The notes: generated by a model from the letters alone, not told the origin. Positions 13,200 to 25,599 are shown, counted from the first letter of the stretch. The stretch is DNA of 64,000 nt from Wyeomyia smithii (GCF_029784165.1 NC_073696.1:158757606-158821605); one strand, 5' to 3'. Program-made: numbers and translations.

Positions 13200-14392
13200 T
13201 AACCGTTATGTACTCGACAAAAAACACCCTTAAATGCCCGACGGGTACCCGGGTATCCATAAATTGAAATTCTTGTAACTTTCACAATTTTCATCTGATT
13301 TCAATAGTTTTAGTACTCAAAGATTCAGCAACTCTACCATCTCCATTGGAATCAGTGTCAGCGGTGCTCCGAAAAGAAATTCTCATTCTCGGAAATCCGT
13401 GTTTTTTTTTCGTTAATATGTTTTGAAACTGAGGATTTTTATGAATATTTGATAATATTATTGGAATAATTACAATTGATGCCTCACGTTCCGGATATAC
13501 CCATCTTGGCTGGCATTCGGCCATTTTTTAATCTTTTACAGAAACCGGAGGTCGCCATTTTGATACTCTAAATGGCCGCTGAGGTCGTTTTCAGGTCTCC
13601 GGACATCATTTCGATTCCGAAAGTACTCATATAGGGTGGTATTTAGTCAATTATGGCTGTTTTCCAGAAACCGGAAGTCACCGTCTCGGTTTTCTAAATT
13701 GCGTCTGGAGTTGATTTCCGGTCTATAGGCACCATCCTGATTTCGGAATTATCTATATTCGATCGTATTCGGTCAATTTGTTTCTCTTCCAGATAGCGGA
13801 AGTGGCCTTTTTGGAATGCAAAATGGCGTCGGGGTCCGTTTGACAGTCTCTAGATATAATACCGGTTTTGAAAATATTCATAATGGATAGTATGTGACAT
13901 TGTGTTATCGAATTGTTTTGTATGTCCACTAGAAGCCCCGGTGGAATCTGTTCCGTAAGGGCCATTTCGAAGGCATATCACTATAACACCATAAAAATGG
14001 CCTATGGAAGTAGTTTTATAAACTTCGGACCAATTGTTGTGAGATTCTGCTCGAAAATTCATGAAATTCTTCAGTTTTGCAACATATCTCCGAAAACCCA
14101 GATTTTCGGCAATGAGAAAATTCTTTCGAGGCACCGCTGAATCTGATTTCAATGCAGAGAAGTAACTTAATCTTTTGATGCTAAAAGTGTCGAAATCGGA
14201 AGATAATTGTCGATGTTACAAGAATTACAATCTATGGGTACGCGGGTACCCCGTTAGGCATATTGTTATTACATAAAAATTAATGTTATCAAAAGTTCCC
14301 TTTTAATGAGCTTTGATTGCAGTGAACTATGAAATTCCGTTTTATGAAACTTTAAAAGGTACCCGGGTACTCCGTCAAGCACATAACGGTTA
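13200..14392. mobile_element. 1.2-kb element with TAACCGTTATGT terminal inverted repeats
   Basis: The left end TAACCGTTATGTACTCGAC and the right end GTCAAGCACATAACGGTTA are inverted. A subterminal GGTACCCGGGTA motif lies near both ends (~13,238 and ~14,358), with a third variant at ~14,227. No transposase ORF is present. Inside lies a degenerate 125-130 bp tandem array. No target duplication was identified. Confidence 0.55.
13530..13930. repeat. Degenerate ~125-130 bp tandem repeat
   Basis: Three successive units share the order AACCGGAAGTC, (AA)ATGGCG/TTGCGTC, TTGATTTCCGGTCT, GGCACCATCCTGATT, and GGATGGTATTTGGTCA-like text. Starts are near 13,530, 13,657 and 13,796. A related unit occurs at 14,480-14,650 and, inverted, at 25,040-25,180. 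Similar CGCCATTTTG/AAACCGGAAGT repeats are, to my recollection, common in mosquito genomes. Confidence 0.6.
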
Positions 14393-15598
14393 TACGAATC
14401 ATTTTTTATTATATTTCTTTGCCGCACTTCACTTCAGAAATATTACGTTTCACCTCTGATACTCCAATCGTCATTTTAAATACAAAATCTATTGGGCTGT
14501 TGTGAATAATTTCTGGCCTCTGGGCATCATCCTGTTTCTGAAAACACTAAGATTGGATGGTATTTGACTACCTTGGGCTGTTCGCCAAAAACCGGAAATT
14601 ACCATCACAAAATTGAATATGGCAGCTGGAGTTGATATAAGATGACCATTTAGGGTTGTTTTTTTTTTTTTTATTTTTAAGTTTAGGTCTAACAATCTGC
14701 AAGATCAATCACGATTGTTACAATGTTTGTAGTTACGTATTTGATGAAAATAGCTTCGTGTCTGAGATTGGCGGCACACATATATTTGTCATATATTATA
14801 CCGTTCCAGCAGAAAATTAAAAAAAAGTTTTGCGTGCGACATTAGATTTTTTTCCTTATGCACAATGCGCATAATGTCGCATCTAGTGCACCGTTTAGCG
14901 TAAAAAACCGCATAAGTTCGAAACGCGGAAAAATAAGATCGGTGCTTAGAATATGGATATTTATAAACATCACTTCGCGTGCACATTTGAATCAACGGTT
15001 TAATGTGATTAAAATTTATCAATTTTGGGGCTACTAACTTTCATGATTTTACATGTCTTCGTAATTTTATGAATAATATCTCATTTTTATTTATCAGATT
15101 GAGTTATTTGCAATATATTTCCATATTTTCTTCATTTGTCATATATCCTCAAATTTCATTGCTAAGCATTACCGAACATTTTAATGTAACAAATCACTTT
15201 ATGTCATTGCTTTGAAATTCGAGTTAGAGGCGAATCACGCAATAAATTTCATCATTATGAATGTTTTATGTAGTGAATAATATCTCAATTTTTAGTTATC
15301 AGGTACCTGTTGTTTCTCCTAAAACGTCTCTTCTAAACATCATCAAACATTTTTTTTGAAAAAAAAAAACATATCATCGCTTTTAATTTTGATTTAGATG
15401 AAGTTTGAGCATTAAAAGTCATTATTCACAAAACTGCTTGAAATATGCGTGAAACATATTTCTCCTCAAATATTTTTCCGAACATTTTAATGTAGAAAAA
15501 AAAGAACTACGATTTAAAGAAAAAATGGAGCATAAAAAGACATGATTTTGCATTATAAACTCAGTTTTTAGTAAAAAAAAAACCATAACTTTCCCACA

Positions 15599-17553
15599 GG
15601 AGGACTGGGTGCACTGCTGAGCGAAACGGTGTTTTTTTAATTGTGCGTGTTTAAAATATTATAAACTTATTTTGAAGAGTTGCAGAGCGGGTTAACGAGA
15701 ATAATTGTGTTAAAAGTGAAGATTAGTGATGTAGTTTACTCAGCAAGTTGAAGTACTTGCCAAAGCTTTGCAATAAAGTGTAGAAAATACTATTTTATCC
15801 AGGTGCAAGGCAGCAAGACGCAATGGCGGCGGTAACGACAGATAAGTAAAACTGTATCTTACACAGTACAGAGAGGTGCTAGTTTTCTTCCCTACCAAAG
15901 GAGTTTTTATAATCCTTCGTTTACTTATATATTATATAGTATTTTATATGTATTATTATAATTTTATCGACCTCGCTAAACCCATAAATGCTAAGGTGAG
16001 CACAATTCTTTCCAACGTGACGGATGCTAGCGTTTTCCAATAAGATCCACCGTTGTGAATTTTCCAATAAGATCATATTCATTATCTCACTCTGACGCGA
16101 TGGCTATTCAAGAATGCTCCTAGTGCAGTCTCTCCTTTTCCCACGTGGGCATGGACAACATAGCAACGAAGTTTGCTTCTTTTAACATTAGTGTGGCCTA
16201 GATCAGTCATTCAGGAATACCAGCAGCGATTCCAGATCTGCTGTTTTTTTTTTTATTTCACTTTTACGAAATACCAACCCACATGAATAAGTTTAACTCG
16301 GTCGATAAATATCGCAATTGATCTAATTATTACGTGATGTATTCTTTTCAAAGTCCGCGTATGTCGAAAGACGTCTTCTGTTTTGAGAGGAAGGGGGATT
16401 TTAATCAGGAAAATATTGGAATGATTCTGGTGGTGGATGGATTACACCTAACCAGAATCTTATGCTTTATTATTCGATTTATCTAGCTTTTGAATAATCG
16501 TTTTAAATACTATTTCTTAATTATGACTAGTTTGGCGTTTTGTCCGCAAATTTGAGACTACGTTTTGGCAAGTATGTGTACCTGCATTTTTTTTAAATTT
16601 TGGGGCTCTGGATGCACGGAACTTTGCCAATTTTTGTATTTAATAGGCGACTCTTGCGTAGACAAATAAAATTAATCGACCTAAAACGCCGCGTCCCTAC
16701 GCGTCCACATTGGTAGGAAGGAATAGAGCGGTCGTGCATGAATTGGTCTCGAATCAGGAAATCGCCTTTTAGGAACAAACGAACGTCGTTAGTCGATCTG
16801 TTAAGCAGAAGATAGATGTCCGGGTGACCGAGTAACTAGAGACTTCGCGTCGATACCTTCCATGAGCTCGTGTTTTATACAGATAGATTATCAACGCGAT
16901 ATAGTTGTCGGTATAATCTCACCGAGAAAACGAAAGTGGCGAGACGTTAACGTGGATAGAACTTTTGTAGCATTCATAACATTGTGTAGTCGGAGATAAA
17001 TCAATGGGATATTCTTTTCGGTACTTACTAAATGATTTGCCAAGGAAATATTCGAATATTTTAGTCTGTCTCAATTTAGTCGCAGGTACGGATTCCTCGC
17101 ATGCTTTTTTTTATCGTGGTATATCAAACAGAATGAGTTCGGATCGCGTAATAATTTTCGCGGAGGTTATTTTGAACTTATAGGCGCGATATTTGTTATT
17201 ATGAACCCGGTACTCGAACTCAGCGCATCGTTTACCAAAACGAAACCTGCTGCAAACCCTACCCTTTTCGCCGACATCCCAGTGATTTCTCGTGGAAGTG
17301 CAGAGGTGTTCTCGGCTTCCAATAAAGCGAGTGTCACGTCAACATATTCCTATACACATTCCTCCTTTGACCTGCATTCGGATGCGGCCGGCGCTGGTAT
17401 TGCCAAATATAAAGGTTAAGGTCACCAGTTTTTACACATCGAGGATGAATGTTAGTCCCAAGCATCATCCGTTGGTTCTATGTGTAATTACAGCTGATCT
17501 GGCAATAACGGAGTAGCAACCGCGGGCGGTCAATCATGCTCATGCTCATGCTC
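15599..17553 (+). mobile_element. 1.96-kb retroposon-like insertion with 24-nt target duplication
   Basis: Identical flanks (eight A then CCATAACTTTCCCACA) occur at 15575-15598 and 17554-17577. The insert starts GGAGGACTGGGTGCACTGC and ends in a hexamer run (TCATGC)n. A long variable target duplication and a simple-repeat 3' tail are the marks of target-primed reverse transcription by a LINE. No RT ORF is present, so it is a deleted or non-autonomous copy. A 3'-end relative occurs at ~42,885-44,212. Both copies end in a short open frame whose last residues are VLCVITADLAITE; this may be chance in a conserved 3' UTR. The interval contains no other recognised gene. Confidence 0.7.
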
Positions 17554-17964
17554 AAAAAAAACCATAACTTTCCCACACATGTCTATCCGAAACAATAACA
17601 AACATTTTATTATAGAAAAAAAAAACACAAATCATCGCTTCAGACTTTGATTTAGATCAAGCATGAAAAGTCACGGTTTTTCATGTTTTTCGAAGTCTTG
17701 TGAATTATATCTTTAGTAATCAAATACCTATAATTTCTCCTCGAATGCCTCGTCTGAATATCAACCACATGCCATCGCTTTGAATTTCGAATTATATGGT
17801 GAACGTTGAAGGTTGAACGAAAAAAAGTCAGGTTTTATTCATGTTTAATGTTATGTGAATGATATCACAATTTTTATCATTTAGATGAAGAAAAAAATCA
17901 CAGTAGGGTTGTGTGCAAAGCCACGACCGCGAGGTTGAAGTAGAATACTTTTACACAGCTCTAC

Positions 17965-18047
17965 TTACGGCTGCACATTAACCTACGGCCGGGCGAAACG
18001 GTTCACGCCGCTTTTCGCGTTTAGCCTGGCAGAGGCCTAATGTGCAC
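17965..18047. other. GC-rich imperfect hairpin near the element end
   Basis: GGCTGCACATTA...GGCCGGGCGAAACG on the left pairs imperfectly with CGCGTTTAGCC...TAATGTGCACGGCC on the right around CGGTTCACGCCGCTTTT. A different hairpin (41,128-41,270) occupies the equivalent end of the other copy. Confidence 0.45.
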
Positions 18048-18730
18048 GGCCAACACAATAGAAAGGTGTTTTCACATTGAAATTAGACACGGCTTTACTG
18101 GAGTAAGTGTTGGCAAATGCATCTACCGCTAATACCGCCGCTATCGTACGAAAGCGCTTCGTTTCATGTGGGGAATAATATCAACAACAAAAAATAACGC
18201 GCGTCTAAGCACACCCGAACTGTTTCGCCATGCCGCTTCCATTTACTTCCTAATAACATCCGCCTCATGGAAGTACCGGCTGCACCTACCGCTGAGGCTG
18301 TTACCATACTGCTACTGGAACCCAAAACTATTAACTCTTCAAATTAAGTGTTTTATTTGTCCACAAAAGAACAATTGTTCAATTCCATATCAGATATAAT
18401 GCAATCGCAGCTCTGTAATATTACCGACAGTAATATTCTTCTGAACAAAATGATCCAACTTTTCCATTAGAGGAAGTGCCGGCTGATGTACGGCAAAAAT
18501 CTCGCCCGATCGCTCGCGTTGGCGTTCGTTCTCAGGCAGAGGCCTGAGACGTGGTGACCGACCACAGGGCAAGTGATTTGTTTAATTTGAAGGCAGCCAC
18601 AGGCGCAACCCGCTGATATATTCTGTTACCGCTGAGTGCTGATATCTGCTGCTGCTGCTGTCAACGTTGTGGACGGTCCATCCAGCTCACCTTCCGACTG
18701 ATGAATGTAGCTAGTTATCCCAGAAACACT

Positions 18731-18769
18731 CTTTTATAGCTGAAAGGTGCTACGAAATAGGCCACGCCC
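18731..18769 (-). promoter_or_regulatory. Second TATA-type promoter in element copy A
   Basis: On the minus strand GGGCGTGGCC (18760-18769) is followed about 20 bp downstream by CTATAAAAG (18731-18739). The predicted transcript would run left through CAGCAGCAG-rich sequence and the shared CGGTCACCACGTCTCAGG stretch (~18,550). No ORF of note follows. Confidence 0.35.
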
Positions 18770-19701
18770 TATCAGTTCAGTTGTTCCATTCCCTAATGTT
18801 CTTCAGACAAATTATTCCACAATTCGCATTTGATTTTTGTATCCAGCGAATAAACACCGATGGTGCTCTCACACACGCAACGGTTTTAACCCGTATCTTA
18901 TTGCGGTTTGTAACATCAAGCGATTTCGTTTGCTTGCTGTTGCGTGTTGCATCATGTTGCAGCTTGGCAACTGGGAGACGACGAAATTCTGTTACTGCTG
19001 ATTGATTGAATCGACTTCATATTAGCTCTGCATAGTCGAACTAACTGCTTTTGTGAATGCGTTCTAACAGGGCAGTTTATTATTCAATATCGGTTATGCT
19101 GATCGCAGCCTTTGCACTGCCCCTACAGTGGGGGGTTTACTAAATAAAGTAAAAATTAGACAACTACAACAGAATTTGATTGCATCCCGCACAGAATGTC
19201 TGCTTGTGTTGATGCCAGAAAATTATTAACCTTCAATTATTTTTTTTGTATTTGCCTTGAAAAAAAGCATTTTGCGGTTCAAAATCGGTTACCGATTACA
19301 ACTTTTGAGCTGCCCTAACACTGGGGGAATAAAGATACACGGACAACATGCACTGTGGAAGCTATTTCACATTCAGTAAATTAGACGGGTGCGACAAATT
19401 TAAATTGCTAGGATGCAACACAGAATGCTTGCTTGCGTTGACAAAAATTATTAACTTTCAATGACTTGTTTATTTGCCTTCAAAAAGGGATTTTGATGTT
19501 CAAAATTGGATTTCCTGATGGCAATCTTCATGCTGCCCTAATACAGGGGGAATAATGGCTGCTTGGCGACACACGCTGAGAAAAACCGCGCTGCTCCTGA
19601 GACGTGGTGTCCAACCACAGGGCTAGTGCTGCTGCTAAGGAAGGACGACTGCTGTTGTCGCTGTCTAGAACTATTATGAGCGGCTCCGGCTGAAACAGGC
19701 T

Positions 19702-19787
19702 CTTATATAGGCCAAATAGCATGTTTTCAATTGCAAGGTATATGATCCTGTCGACCGTGCTTGGGAAGCAAGCATATAACGACCAAT
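19702..19787 (-). promoter_or_regulatory. Candidate Pol II promoter: CCAAT box and TATA box
   Basis: On the minus strand ATTGG (inverted CCAAT; + strand CCAAT at 19783-19787) lies about 75 bp upstream of GCCTATATAAGAG (19702-19710 core). The same pair, with spacings of about 75 and 33 bp, occurs at 39,419-39,504 and 40,898-40,942. The arrangement resembles TATA-driven, cell-cycle-type insect promoters, but no downstream gene was identified. Confidence 0.45.
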
Positions 19788-20055
19788 CAGAGGTCGAATT
19801 TTTCGTTTTGACAAAGCTTGACTATTCTCAATAGTACAATAGTGTGAATAATAAAATTACAATTTCCTTATATTGGGAAGAATCTTAGAAGATTTTCCAA
19901 TCTATTGCTGCAAGAACGAAGGAAATCCATCGAATACTAACCGATTTATTAGCATTTGAAATTGGACATATTTTTCACGTTTTTAGGTTTTAGATTTTCA
20001 TTTCACATCCCTATGTAGCCGAACTTCCTGAGAGAAGTATTCTACTTCAAAAAAT

Positions 20056-21935
20056 CACAATTTTTATTATCACAAAACCGTAACTGTTTCACAAATATAT
20101 TGCCTCGACCTCTACCAATATTTCCTTGCGATAAAACATACATGCCACTGCTTACTTTCTTGATAAGAACGATTTAAAATCATGGTGCTTATTGTGTACC
20201 TTAGAAACGGCGGGAATAGTATCAATAAGCTCGGCGTTACGAAATTTCATTTTTATATAGTAGATAAAAATAATTAATCATGCGCCATCCTATAAATGAA
20301 GTGCTCTAATCCAATACTGCGCTATCAAAATAATCGAAACAAAGCAACCTGCACATCGTCGTTGTTGCGTCGCACCCCAGTAGGTATAATTCGCACAGCC
20401 CCGCCGCCACGTTTTACATTATGTGAATGATATCACAGTTTTCATTCTTAAGAAACCCTACATGTTTCACAAATATAATCTTCAAACTCTACGAATATTT
20501 TCATGTAACAAAACGTACATGTAACAGCTTACTTTTTTTGATTTGAAACAATTTAAAATGATGGTGCTTATTGTGCACCTCAGTAACGGCGGGAATAATA
20601 TCAATAAAATCTGCGTTACGTAAATCCATTTTTATATAGTGGATAAAAATAATTAAACATGCACCATCCTATAAATGAAGCGCTCTAATCCAATATTGCG
20701 TATCAAAATAATCAAAACAAAGCAACCTGTATAATCAAAACAAACAAAGCTACATCGCCGTTGCTGCATCGCACATAACGAGGTTTGAATCGCATAGCCC
20801 CGTCACCACGTTTTACGTTATGTGAATAATAAAACAATTTTTATTATTAAGAAACCCTAAATGTTTTACAAATATATTGTTTCGAACTCTACGAATATTT
20901 TCTTGCAATAGAACGTACACGTCACAGCTTACTTTTATGACTTAGAACGATTTAAAATAATTACCATTACCATTGCACCTCAAAAATGGCGGGAATGATA
21001 TCAATAAGATCTGCATTACGTAATTCCATTTTAATATAGTAGATTAATCATGAAACATCGTATGAATGAAGTCCTCTAATTCAATACTGCGCTATCAAAA
21101 TAATCAAAACAAAGCAATCTGTACACCGCCGCTGCTGTGTCGCATACCACTAGGTATAAATTGCACAGCCCCGCCACCACGTTTTACATTATGCGACTGA
21201 TATCACAATTTTTATAATTTAGAAACCCTAAATGTTTCACAAATATATTGTTTTGAACTCAACGAATATTTTCTTGCAATAAAACGTACATGTCACCGCT
21301 TACTTTCTTGATTTTAAACGATTTAAAATGATGGTGCTTATTGTGCACCTCGGTAACGGCGGAAATAACATCAATAAAATCTGCGTTACGTAAATCCATT
21401 TTTATATAGTGGATTAAAATAATTAATCATGCACCTTCCTAAAATAAATGAAGCGCTCTAATCCAACACTGCGCTATCAAAATAATCAAAATAAAGCAAC
21501 CTGCACATCGCCGTTGTTGCATCGCACACAATGAGGTTTGAATCGCACAGCCCCGCCACCACGTTTTACGTTATGTGAATGATATCACAATTTTTATTAT
21601 TAAGAAACCCTAAATGTTTCACAAATATATTGTTCCGAACTCTACAAATATTTTATTGCAATAAAACGCACATGTCACCGCTTACTTTCTTGATTTAAAA
21701 TGATGGTGCTTATTGTGCACCTCAGTAACGGCGGGAATAATATCAATAAAATCTGCGTTACGTAAATCCATTTTTATATAGTGGATAAAAATAATTAATC
21801 ATGCACCATCCTAAAATAAATGAAGCGCTCTAATCCAAAACCGCGCTATCAAAATAATCAAAACAAAGCAACCTGCACACCGCCGTTGCTGCGTCGCATA
21901 CAATGAAGATTGAATCGCACACCCCGCCAACGTGA
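20056..21935 (-). repeat. Left tandem array, five ~370-400 bp units
   Basis: Unit boundaries are marked by CACGTTTTACATTATGTG-like text at ~20,409, 20,808, 21,178 and 21,560; the first unit is partial. On the minus strand each unit has ATTGGATTAGAGCGCTTC, then TATATAAAAATGG, then a short ORF. ORFs are at 20152-20250 (32 aa), 20501-20629 (42 aa), 20967-21029 (20 aa), 21259-21399 (46 aa) and 21682-21771 (29 aa). The shared N-terminus is close to MDLRNADFIDIIPAV followed by TEVHNKHHHFKS. The ends differ because of small indels. The ATG overlaps the TATA-like box, so the ATG would not normally be in a transcript started from that box. Whether anything is translated is unknown. Confidence 0.75.
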
Positions 21936-22395
21936 TCTCTTTGCGGCAGGAGAAGTTTGGTTGTGTTTGTTTTGACCAAGTCCGCGTGCCAGCCGCACCG
22001 GACTTGCTTCAAAACAAACACAACTAAACTTCCCTCTCGCCCGCGACGCACGAAGACGAATGAACCCCTAGGAGCGAATGAACCCTGGTCCGACATTTCC
22101 CAGTAAGAATTGTCAGGCCGATGTCGGACCAATTCGCGTCCGATTCTCCGATAGATCGGTCCTACAACGGGTCGACATTTCGCTCAACATCGGTCCAATG
22201 TCGTGCTCAAATGCAACAAAAATGTCGGACCAGGGCTCATTCGCTCCTAGGGGTTCATTCGTCTTCGTGCGTCGCGGGCGAGAGGGAAGCTTAGTTGTGT
22301 TTGTTTTGAAGCAAGTCCGGTGCGGCTGGCATGCGGACTTGGTCAAAACAAACACAACCAAACTTCTCCTGCCGCAAAGAGATCACGATGGCGGG
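21936..22395. repeat. Innermost inverted arms of the palindrome
   Basis: 21,936-22,103 and 22,223-22,395 are nearly perfect reverse complements. They include AGTCCGCGTGCCAGCCGCAC, CTCTCGCCCGCGACGCACGA and ACCCCTAGGAGCGAATGA on one side and their complements on the other. Two minus/plus open frames that look like the same 60-70 residue protein are simply this palindrome read twice. Confidence 0.85.
22104..22222. other. Central spacer of the palindrome
   Basis: About 119 bp lie between the innermost arms, which meet it as CTGGTCCGACATTT on the left and AAATGTCGGACCAG on the right. About 55 bp of it (GACATTTCGCTCAACATCGG and neighbours) recurs inverted at ~39,098-39,153, directly beside element copy B. 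It contains several variants of GTCCGACATCGG. Confidence 0.65.
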
Positions 22396-23885
22396 GTGTG
22401 CGATTCAATCTTCATTGTATGCGACGCAGCAACGGCGGTGTGCAGGTTGCTTTGTTTCGATTATTTTGATAGCGCGGTTTTGGATTAGAGCGCTTCATTT
22501 ATTTTGGGATGGTGCATGATTAATTATTTTTATCCACTATATAAAAATGGATTTACGTAACGCAGATTTCATTGATATTATTCCCGCCGTTACTGAGGTG
22601 CACAATAAGCACCATCATTTTAAAACGTTTTAAATCAAGAATCTCAAGAAGAATCAAGAAGAAAGTAAGCGGTGACATGTACGTTTTATTGCAAGAAAAT
22701 ATTTGTAGAGCTCGAAGCAATATATTTGTGAAACATTTAGGGTTTCTTAATAATAAAAATTGTGATATCATTCACATAACGTAAAACGTGGTGGCGGGGC
22801 TGTGCGATTCAAACTTCGTTGTGTGCAATGCAACAACGGCGATGTGCAGGTTGCTTTATTTTGATTATTTTTATAGCGCAGTATTGGATTAGAGCGCTTC
22901 ATTTATCGGATGGTGCATGATTAATTATTTTTATCCACTATATAAAAATGGATTTACGTAACGCAGATTTTATTAATATTATTCCCGCCGTTACTGAGGT
23001 GCACAATAAGCACTATCATTTTAAATCGTTTTAAATCAAGAAATTAAGCGGTGACATGTACATTTTATTACAAGAAAATATTCGTAGAGTTTGAAGCAAT
23101 ATATTTGTTAAACAGTTAGGGTTTTTTAATACTTAAAATTGTGATATCATTCAAATAACGTAAACGTGGCGGCGGGGCTGTGCAATTTATACCTAGTGGT
23201 GTGCGATGTAGCAACGGCGAAGTGCAGGTTGCTTTATTTTGATTATTTTGATAGCGCAGTATTGGATTAGAGCGCTTCATTTGTAGGATGGTGCATTATT
23301 AATCATTTTTATCCACTTTATAAGAATTGGATTTACGTAACGCAGATTTTATTGATATTATTCCCGCCGTTACTGAGGTGCACAATAAGCACCATCATTT
23401 AAAATTGTTTTGAATCAAGAAAGTGTACATTTTATTGCAAGAAAATATTCGTAGAGCTCGAAGCAATATATTTGTAACATTTAGGGTTTTTTAATACTTA
23501 AAATTGTGATATCATTCAGATAACGAAAAACGTGGCGGCGGGGCTGTGCGATTAACATTTCATTGTGTGCGCAACGGAAGGGTGCAAGAATTTTGATTAT
23601 TTTGATAGCGCAGTATTAGATTAGAGCGCTTCATTTATAGGACGGATCATGATTAATAATTTTTATCTACTACATTGAATCCCTTAACGCAGATCTTATT
23701 AATATTATTCTCACCGTCTCTGAGGTGCACAACAACCACCATCATTTTAAATCGTTCTAGATCAAAAAAGTAAACGGTGACATGTACGTTTTAATGCAAG
23801 AAAATATTCGCAGAGGTCGAAGCAATATATTTGAGAAACAGTTAGGGATTTTTAATAATAAAAATTGTGATATCATTCACATGAC
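22389..23885 (+). repeat. Right tandem array, four ~350-400 bp units, inverted to the left array
   Basis: Units begin GTGGCGGGGCTGTGCGATT-like at ~22,389, 22,790, 23,167 and 23,535. Plus-strand short ORFs follow the TATA-like box in the first two units (22547-22633 and 22948-23034, 28 aa each, ending HHHFKTF and HYHFKSF). The third unit has ATT in place of ATG but keeps the reading frame to the same stop. The fourth is degenerate. Confidence 0.75.
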
Positions 23886-24011
23886 GAAAAGCATAAATAA
23901 AACTCAACTTTTTTTCGTTCAACCTTCAACATAAAACCTTTAATTCGAAATTCAAAGCGATGGCATGTGTTTCTTTATTTGATATTCAGACGAGACATTT
24001 GAGGTGGAATA

Positions 24012-24557
24012 CTGAACCCGTTCGATTTTGGCAACACGTCCGAATTCTACATGTTGCCAAATTCGAACCATGCCAAAACGCACGGTTTATTTTCATCATA
24101 TTTTGTTACTTTTTATGTGACCAATGACTTAGACTCTAGCTATGGCCACCAATGAACTAGTTTGTGGATTCCAACTCGTTATAGGTGACGCTTGATGGGT
24201 TTTGGTTCAATGATTCGGATGTATCTGGAACACATTCGGGATAGGTCCGCTTATATACACTTTATATGACCACCGAAGTAATTAGAGGCATGGTACGGTT
24301 CTAATCACTGTCATTATATTACCCGAGCATGTTCCGGTCATATATCCGTAACCAGTTGACCGATTCTGACCAGCCTCCTTTGGAACGTTAGGGACCATAA
24401 TATCGGTTATTGAACTTAAATCTGTTAAAGTAAAAACGAGAAAACTTAAAATATGAATAAAAAACCGTACATTTTTTTTGGTCTATGTGTCAAAATCGAA
24501 CAGTGCCAAAAATGAACCGTACCAAAAACGTAACGAGCCAAAATCGAACGAGGTCTG
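24012..24557. mobile_element. 546-bp MITE with TTCGATTTTGGC termini, TA target
   Basis: Left CTGAACCCGTTCGATTTTGG and right CCAAAATCGAACGAGGTCTG are imperfect inverted ends, with TA on each side (24010-24011, 24558-24559). The mirrored left arm near 17,735 reads through without it. CCAAAATCGAAC-like motifs recur several times near both ends. It is probably a pogo/Tc1-mariner-type non-autonomous element. No ORF. Confidence 0.65.
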
Positions 24558-25180
24558 TAATTGGTATCAGATTACTAAAAATATTATTCACGAGACTACG
24601 AAAAACATACAAAACCGTGACTTTTCATGCTTAATTTACTTCTAAAACAAAATCCGAAGCGATAATAGGTATGTGTTTTTTCTATAAAATTTACTGCTAA
24701 ATCATGATTTTTTTATGCTCAATTTTTCTTCAATTCAATGTTCATAGAGATGATGTGTGTTTTTTTCTACATTAAAAAGTTTTTTTGACTCGAATTTTAG
24801 AACTAATGCGGATTTTTACGCGATTTTTTATGCTTAACAGCGCACTAGATGCGACATTATGCGTATTGTCGCAAGTCATTGTTTTTGATTTTTAGCTGGA
24901 ACGGTACTATATGACAAATAAATGTGTGCCACACATCCCAGACACATGACGATATTTTCATTAAATACGTAACTACAAACATTGTAGCAATCATGATTAA
25001 TCTTGCAGATTATTAGACCTAAACTTATGAATGTTAAAAAACAGCAGATGACCATTTACATCCCACATCAACTCCAGCTGTCATATTTTTATTGTGGAGG
25101 TAATTTCCGGTTTCTGGCGAACAGCCCAAGGTGGACAAATTCAATCCAATCGTAGTGTTTTCAGAAACAGAATGATACCC

Positions 25181-25366
25181 AGCCGTGCAATGTCCGGGGC
25201 AGTGCAGTGTTGCCGTCGTGCGAATAAAAAATATCGTTGCCGACGATATTTTGTGCTTCCCGGAGATTTCACGGCAGCAGCTTACGAAGATGATATTTTC
25301 GTTTTTATTTTGCATCCGCGCCACGGTTTGGACTCTGTCCGAAAGCAGTGGGAACAGCGCTTAATT
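25181..25366. repeat. Right copy of the non-coding dispersed element
   Basis: Inverted partner of 12,560-12,977, without the internal 223-bp MITE. It ends CGAAAGCAGTGGGAACAGCGC. Confidence 0.55.
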
Positions 25367-25599
25367 CGCATATAATTTTGTATAAGCAATCCGAAGGTGA
25401 ATAGGTATGTCAAGAGCGAAAAGCTAGAGTCTGAAGCAAGAAAAACCAAACGAACCAAACGACCAAAGTAAACGAATTTTACTACTAGACTTGTCGGAAA
25501 GGGTATTATGATTATTAAAAAAAAAGTTTACAGTAAATTGAGTTTTTTATTCTTTTTGTTTATTTTTAACATTTAAGAAAGCGTACAATATATTGAACT

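Larger units (their letters stand above)
17903..20051 (-). mobile_element. Promoter-bearing dispersed element, copy A
   Basis: This element lies between TTGAAGTAGAATACTT (~17,937) and AAGTATTCTACTTCAA (~20,035). It is inverted relative to 39,157-41,515 in the 14-kb segment. AAAATCACA flanks it on both sides (~17,895 and ~20,048) and it interrupts the tandem array of the palindrome, so it looks like an insertion. On the minus strand it contains two Pol II-type promoter regions, three tandem ~200-bp units around a GGGCAGC-type motif (~19,100-19,550), a CGGTCACCACGTCTCAGG stretch downstream of each promoter, and a terminal hairpin (17,965-18,047). No protein-coding region was recognised. Confidence 0.55.

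Noticed and set aside
18390..20051. Histone gene cluster in the promoter-bearing element
   Set aside because: Promoter boxes are suggestive, but no histone coding sequence or the 3' histone stem-loop could be found by reading both strands.
21830..22488. Two similar 'proteins' (GSFVFVRRGREGSLVVFVLK...) on opposite strands
   Set aside because: The same palindrome arm read twice; no domain and no codon-level support.
20056..23885. CRISPR-like regular repeats
   Set aside because: Units are ~380 bp, diverged, without short direct repeats and spacers, in a eukaryotic genome.
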